DNA of 16,591 bases from JADLGF01 sp020849415. GTDB taxonomy: Bacteria; Chloroflexota; Chloroflexia; Thermomicrobiales; UBA6265. The translations under genes were made by a program, and so were the position numbers. The notes below the pieces were generated by a model. The model saw nothing but the letters and a program-made list of their open reading frames with translations. It was not told where the DNA came from and searched no databases. Numbering within the stretch: position 1 is the stretch's first letter; each line of letters begins with the position of its first letter. The stretch is from contig JAPXTJ010000073.1 of the NCBI GenBank assembly GCA_033812595.1, forward strand, positions 1 through 16,591, written 5' to 3'. Below are positions 12,821-16,591 of the stretch, piece by piece.

Positions 12821-13756
12821 ATGAGCAACGCGGAACGAACCTCCGATACGGCGCTTCCGCGCGCCGGCGACGCGAATACGGTCGAGGCGGCGACTGCGCT
12901 GATGCGCGCCGAAGCGCCGAAGCGGCGAAACCGGGCGCTGATTCGCTTCAAGAAGCACAAACCGGCCCTGATCGGACTCGTCTTTGTGCTCATGCTCTTC
13001 CTCGCGGCGTTATTCGCGCCGGTGATCGCGCCGTTCGATCCGAACAAGGTGAGCATTCTCGATTCGAAGAAGGGGCCGAGCGCCGAGCACTGGCTCGGTA
13101 ACGACGATGTCGGCCGCGACATCCTCAGCCGCGTCATCTTCGGTTCGCGCGTGGCGCTGATCGTCGGCCTGGGAGCGACTACGATCGCGGTCATCATCGG
13201 CGTCACGGTGGGCGCGGCGGCCGGTTATTTCGGCGGCAAGATCGACACGGTGCTTTCGCGCTTTGTCGATTCGCTCATGTCGTTTCCGCTGCTGGCGTTA
13301 CTGCTGATCCTCAGCGCCGTGCTGGGTCCGAGCTTGCGCAACGTGGTGATCGTGATCGGCTGTTCGGTGTGGGCAAGCTATGCCCGTATGGTGCGCGCTG
13401 AAGTGCTGTCGTTGCGTGAGCGCGACTTCGTACACGCCGCTCGCGCCGCCGGCGCGCGGAATTCACGCATCGTGTCGCGCCATGTTGTACCGAACGCGCT
13501 CGGACCGGTGATCATTTTCGCCAGCCTGCAGGTCGGCGGCATCATCATCCTCGAATCGGCACTGTCGTTCCTTGGCCTCGGCGTGCAACGCCCGACGGCC
13601 TCCTGGGGCACGATGCTCTCGGACGGCCGCGATTACATCCGCAACTACCCGCACATCTCGATGGCGCCGGGCATCGCGATCACCCTCACCGTGCTCGCCT
13701 TCAACCTGATCGGCGACGGCCTCCGCGACGCCCTCGACCCCCGCCAACGCGATTAG
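12821..13756 (+). CDS. ABC importer permease, DppC/OppC type
   Basis: A 311-residue second permease, which pairs with the DppB-like protein. A hydrophilic cytoplasmic N-terminus (about 1-48, rich in Ala, Arg and Glu) precedes the first membrane segment (about 49-70, PALIGLVFVLMLFLAALFAPVIAPFDP). The DppC signature HWLGNDDVGRDILSRVIFGSR is at 90-110. Further helices and the EAA loop follow at about 202-230 (DFVHAARAAGARNSRI, RHVVPNALGPV), and the protein ends with ESALSFLGLGVQRPTASWG and GDGLRDALDPRQ. AGGAG overlaps the preceding TAG and lies 7 bases before the ATG. It is the last gene of the importer operon, closed by a long bidirectional terminator, so the usual DppD/DppF ATPases are missing here. 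Confidence 0.95.
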   Translation: MSNAERTSDTALPRAGDANTVEAATALMRAEAPKRRNRALIRFKKHKPALIGLVFVLMLFLAALFAPVIAPFDPNKVSILDSKKGPSAEHWLGNDDVGRDILSRVIFGSRVALIVGLGATTIAVIIGVTVGAAAGYFGGKIDTVLSRFVDSLMSFPLLALLLILSAVLGPSLRNVVIVIGCSVWASYARMVRAEVLSLRERDFVHAARAAGARNSRIVSRHVVPNALGPVIIFASLQVGGIIILESALSFLGLGVQRPTASWGTMLSDGRDYIRNYPHISMAPGIAITLTVLAFNLIGDGLRDALDPRQRD

Positions 13757-13777
13757 AGCGGCGGGAACGGGACCTTC

Positions 13778-13830
13778 GAACAAACGAAACCCGACGGCGT
13801 GAGCAATCACGCCGCCGGGTTTGCTTGTTC
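13778..13830. terminator. Long bidirectional terminator between the ABC importer and the propeller gene
   Basis: The inner stem CGGCGTGA/TCACGCCG has the loop GCAA. It continues past one A/C mismatch with AAACCCG/CGGGTTT and, past a small internal loop, with GAACAA/TTGTTC. T-rich sequence follows the GC stem in both directions. It fits the 88-base gap between convergent stops exactly. Confidence 0.85.
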
Positions 13831-13844
13831 AGGTCAGGGATCGA

Positions 13845-16331
13845 TCAGTCGCCGATGACCCCGCTCACATCGAGCTTGACCACGCCATATGCGTCGAGCG
13901 CGACGATCAGGAATCCCTCATCATCGAAAACGAGTCCGGACGGACCGTTCACCGGTCCCACATCGGGAATCTGCGTGATCGTTCCGAGCAGTTCGCCCTC
14001 GGGCGAAAAGACATGGATGATACCGCGATCCGCGGACGCGGCCCAGAGATTGCCGTCAGCATCAACGGTCATCGCCCAGGTGAATCCGATACCGTCGGGC
14101 CCTTCTGCCCAGACTTCGATGAGTTCGCCGTCGACGGTGAAGTGGGTGATTCGCGGCCGTTGCTCGCTGCTCGTGAAGAGCGTGCCATCGCCAGCCAGCG
14201 CGAGCGAGGAGGAATAAAGATCGCCCGCCTCAACTCCGAGTTCCCCCCACATCGAGATGAAATTGCCATCGAGGTCGAAGACCTGAATCCGGTTGTTCTG
14301 GAGGTCGGCTACGTAGACACGCTCGTTTACGCGGTCGACGCGGCCATCCGGCGTGAAGAACTGTCCCGGCTCGGTTCCGCGCTCACCCCAGGCCAGGATG
14401 AACTCGCGCTCCGGCGAGAACTTCTGGATGCGATCGTTCAGGCCATCGAAGACGTAGATGTTCCCGTCTGCGTCGAAATCGATACCGGCCGAGTAGTAGG
14501 GCGAGCCGGGTGCGTCAAACCTGAATTGTCCAGGCTCGGTGCCATATACGCCCCATCGCTCAACGAACGTTCCGTCTGGCTCGAAGATCATGATGGCACT
14601 GGAGAAGCAATCCACCGAATAGATGCGACCATTCAGCGGTGAGATTGCCCCGCCACATAGCCCGTTCGACAGCCCAGCCTCCGAACCCGAGCGCCAAACC
14701 AGTTCGATCGCCGATGCGTCAAAACCGTCAGCGTTGACTGGCGATGCTTGTTCCGCCGCTTCATCGTGCGGTTCAACGAGACCGGCATTGATCATTGTGA
14801 TGTACGAATCACTGCCGGTGATCGCGTAGAGATTCCCGATGTCGGTTCCGGTGTAGACGGTCTCACCCGCCAGGCTCAGCGCGAACGAGAACTCTCCGAC
14901 GACCGGGACGCTCCATATCTCGTGGCCGGTTTCGGCACTGATCGCCCGCATGAATCCAGCATTATCGACCGTATAGACCACGTTCGCCGCCAGCAAAGGC
15001 ACGGTGCGGACGAATCCTCCCAGCTGGTAGGTCCAGAGTTCCGAACCGTCCTCGGAGTTCAGCGAATGGAGCACGCCGTCTTCGCTGATGCTGTAGATGC
15101 GCTGGTCGGTCGCAGTCGCCGAGATGAACGCCTGGCCGACCTCGCGGTCGATCTTCCATCGTACTTCACCGGTCCGGAGATCGAGCGCATACATATTGTT
15201 CGTGTCGCCATCCGTCGTGGCATAGACCGTCCCGTTCGTGATCGTCGGGGTGGCCATACCACCGGTACCACCGCCGCTGAACGTCCAGAGTTCGGCGCCG
15301 GTCAGCGCGTCAAAGGCGTGAATCGTCAGATCGAGGGTGTTCTGCAGGGCGACGCCATCGGCGACCGCCGGTGCACCGGCCGCGCCCGCACCCAGCTCGA
15401 CGCTCCAGGTGACCTCGCCACTCACCGCGTCGACGGCATTGAACGTCCCTTCGGGCGTCACCGTGTAAAGCAGGTCACCCCACAGCGCCACTCCGGAGGC
15501 CGGCCGTACACCATCCATCCGCCACAGTTCAGTTTGGGTGGCGATGTCCACGGCGTAGAGCGTGCCGTTGATGTCGGCGAAGTAGACGAGGCCGTGCCCG
15601 ACCGTCGCCGGCGAATCGATCGGCAGGCTCGTCTCGAAGGTCCAGAGGTGTTCGCCACTGAGCGCATCGACGGCCATCAGCCCGGCGTCGACGCCGGCGT
15701 ACAGCACCCCATCCACGATTGCGGACGACCAGGTAAACGCGGCGGGAACGCCGGTCAGTGACCAGAGTTCAACCGGTGAGCCCATTGGCCCTGGAGCGTT
15801 CACCACGCCAGTTCGACCAGAGTTGCCCCGGTAGGTCGGGAAGTTGCTGCCGTCGTCAACGGGAGTGTTCTCCACGCTCGGGGTAGCGGCGGGTTGAATG
15901 ACGCGCACGTCATCGTTCGGATTCGACGCCAGCCAGATGCCGGCGACGATCGCGAGGAGGATCGCGGCGGCCACCAAAATCCCGATGGCAGGCAGCGCTC
16001 GACGGGTGATCGTTCGCCGGGGTTGGTACGGGGTTCCGGCACGCGCGGGCGTTCGCCCGGCGGTTTCTCCGGGCCTGGATACAATTGCGGTAGACACGGT
16101 TGACTCCATTTCGTACGTGGCGAGGAGTTGCCCCAGCAGGGACGCCTCGTAAGCAGGACGCGATGCGTCCCTCGTTTCAAGGGTTTGGAGGCGGCGAACG
16201 ATCGCCGCGGTCACCGGCTCCGCCTCGATCGGCGGCACCGGCAGGGCGGGGGAGCGATCGAGGACATCGTCCCAGTACCGGGCCAGCGCCCGGGCGCCGC
16301 GGCGTTCGGCGCGATTGGCGAACCAGATCAT
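13845..16331 (-). CDS. Single-pass membrane protein with PQQ-type and NHL-type beta-propellers; candidate anti-sigma factor / sensor
   Basis: An 828-residue protein. Residues 1-110 are predicted cytoplasmic and helical (ARYWDDVLDRSP, VRRLQTLETRD, YEASLLGQLLATYE) and end in a basic stop-transfer border (QPRRTITRR). One membrane helix spans about 112-135, followed by an outside linker. Residues about 185-510 hold eight PQQ-type propeller repeats, typified by YAVDIATQTELW and HAFDALTGAELWTF, like BamB. Residues about 555-825 hold six NHL-type repeats, such as GNIYVFDGLNDRIQKF and ERVYVADLQNNRIQVF, with WGxxGTEPGQF linkers. The only cysteines are C559 and C575. The ATG at 16331 forms an ATGA overlap with the sigma factor stop and has AAAGGAGG 7 bases upstream, so the longer frame to 16415 is rejected. 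Coupling to an ECF sigma gene suggests that the N-terminus restrains the sigma factor; this is inference, and no zinc-type anti-sigma motif is present. Confidence 0.9.
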   Translation of the reverse strand: MIWFANRAERRGARALARYWDDVLDRSPALPVPPIEAEPVTAAIVRRLQTLETRDASRPAYEASLLGQLLATYEMESTVSTAIVSRPGETAGRTPARAGTPYQPRRTITRRALPAIGILVAAAILLAIVAGIWLASNPNDDVRVIQPAATPSVENTPVDDGSNFPTYRGNSGRTGVVNAPGPMGSPVELWSLTGVPAAFTWSSAIVDGVLYAGVDAGLMAVDALSGEHLWTFETSLPIDSPATVGHGLVYFADINGTLYAVDIATQTELWRMDGVRPASGVALWGDLLYTVTPEGTFNAVDAVSGEVTWSVELGAGAAGAPAVADGVALQNTLDLTIHAFDALTGAELWTFSGGGTGGMATPTITNGTVYATTDGDTNNMYALDLRTGEVRWKIDREVGQAFISATATDQRIYSISEDGVLHSLNSEDGSELWTYQLGGFVRTVPLLAANVVYTVDNAGFMRAISAETGHEIWSVPVVGEFSFALSLAGETVYTGTDIGNLYAITGSDSYITMINAGLVEPHDEAAEQASPVNADGFDASAIELVWRSGSEAGLSNGLCGGAISPLNGRIYSVDCFSSAIMIFEPDGTFVERWGVYGTEPGQFRFDAPGSPYYSAGIDFDADGNIYVFDGLNDRIQKFSPEREFILAWGERGTEPGQFFTPDGRVDRVNERVYVADLQNNRIQVFDLDGNFISMWGELGVEAGDLYSSSLALAGDGTLFTSSEQRPRITHFTVDGELIEVWAEGPDGIGFTWAMTVDADGNLWAASADRGIIHVFSPEGELLGTITQIPDVGPVNGPSGLVFDDEGFLIVALDAYGVVKLDVSGVIGD

Positions 16332-16591
16332 CTCCGGTCCTCCTTTCCGCTGACCGGAACGCTGAGTAACCGGCGCAGCTGCTTCAACGCCCGAAACTGG
16401 GTGACATTGACCCACGATTTCCCTTTGCCAAGGACATCCTGAATCTCGCGGGTATCGAGTCCCGGCAGGCGAAGTTCGATGACGCGCTGCTGATCGGGCG
16501 TCAGCCGGGGCAGCAGCGCGCGCAGTTCGGTCATCTCCAGTTGCGCGATGACCTCGGCTTCCGGACCCGGGTCCGCGCTTTCAAGTTCGGG
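16328..16591 (-). CDS. ECF-type RNA polymerase sigma factor, C-terminal part (5' truncated by window edge)
   Basis: The frame is open to the window edge, and the visible 87 residues are the end of the protein; the ATG at 16534 is internal. Sigma-70 region 4 is clear: LLPRLTPDQQRVIELRLPG (the 'L...Q.RVI.LR' helix), then the helix-turn-helix LDTREIQDVLGKGKSWVNVTQFRALKQLRRLL, which aligns with the usual 'EIA..LG.S..TV..R..RA...L' of ECF factors that reads the -35 element. An acidic linker (PELESADPGPEAE) precedes it and would join region 2, outside the window. The tail is short (SVPVSGKEDRR). The stop overlaps the start of the propeller protein in ATGA, the arrangement expected of a sigma/anti-sigma operon. 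The ECF subgroup cannot be assigned without region 2. Confidence 0.88.
   Translation of the reverse strand, partial: PELESADPGPEAEVIAQLEMTELRALLPRLTPDQQRVIELRLPGLDTREIQDVLGKGKSWVNVTQFRALKQLRRLLSVPVSGKEDRR
16339..16346 (-). promoter_or_regulatory. Strong ribosome binding site inside the sigma factor gene
   Basis: AAAGGAGG lies 7 bases before the ATG at 16331, within the last codons of the sigma gene. It decides the start of the propeller protein and would keep its translation level close to or above that of the sigma factor. Confidence 0.8.

Noticed and set aside
14748..15761. 337-codon plus-strand frame inside the propeller gene
   Set aside because: The minus strand carries regular PQQ repeats over the whole stretch; the plus frame is a codon-bias shadow.
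16332..16415. Upstream extension of the propeller protein to an ATG at 16415
   Set aside because: It lies wholly inside the sigma factor gene; the ATGA overlap with AAAGGAGG marks 16331 as the start.
1..16591. CRISPR arrays, tRNA/rRNA genes, insertion sequences, attachment sites
   Set aside because: I read both strands for regular spaced repeats, cloverleaf-type ends, transposase motifs and flanking inverted repeats and found none that I could support.

Overview
This is a GC-rich bacterial window with densely packed, mostly co-directional gene blocks. Several features fit a Chloroflexota genome of the Thermomicrobia / Sphaerobacter type: a FloA-NfeD membrane module of the Gram-positive kind, a Tat-exported substrate-binding protein without a lipobox, an FbiB/nitroreductase-like protein, an ECF sigma factor paired with a membrane-anchored beta-propeller protein, and GTG/TTG starts. 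The lineage is inferred from gene content and style; no rRNA or phylogenetic marker was analysed.

Layout from left to right. Positions 1-523 hold the 3' end of a nitroreductase-family gene, followed by a serine carboxypeptidase (family S10) that ends in a strong hairpin. Two small overlapping membrane-protein genes lie on the minus strand (2184-2724). A divergent promoter region then leads into a 69-codon gene of unknown function. The translation block rpsP - khpA - rimM (3353-4650) is preceded by an extended -10 promoter and a leader hairpin. It lacks the trmD and rplS genes that usually follow. Facing it on the minus strand is a three-gene operon: a TauE/SafE permease, its usual DUF1634 partner and a purine nucleosidase of the MTAN/futalosine-hydrolase superfamily (6741 down to 4714).

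From 6943 the plus strand carries a membrane-remodelling operon of full-length NfeD protease, flotillin-like FloA and a small basic repeat protein that I do not recognise. Next is a peptide/nickel-type ABC importer consisting of a substrate-binding protein and two permeases (10117-13756). No ATPase genes are present, and a large bidirectional terminator closes the unit.

The right end (minus strand, 16591 to 13845) is the most interesting part. An ECF sigma factor, of which only the C-terminal part is visible, is coupled by an ATGA overlap and a strong Shine-Dalgarno sequence to an 828-residue single-pass membrane protein. The cytoplasmic N-terminus of that protein contains no His or Cys. Its outer part is an eight-repeat PQQ-type propeller followed by a six-repeat NHL-type propeller. 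The arrangement looks like a transmembrane sigma/anti-sigma signalling pair with a tandem-propeller sensor.

No tRNA, rRNA, CRISPR array, insertion sequence or prophage gene was seen, and no stretch over 300 bases lacks a gene.
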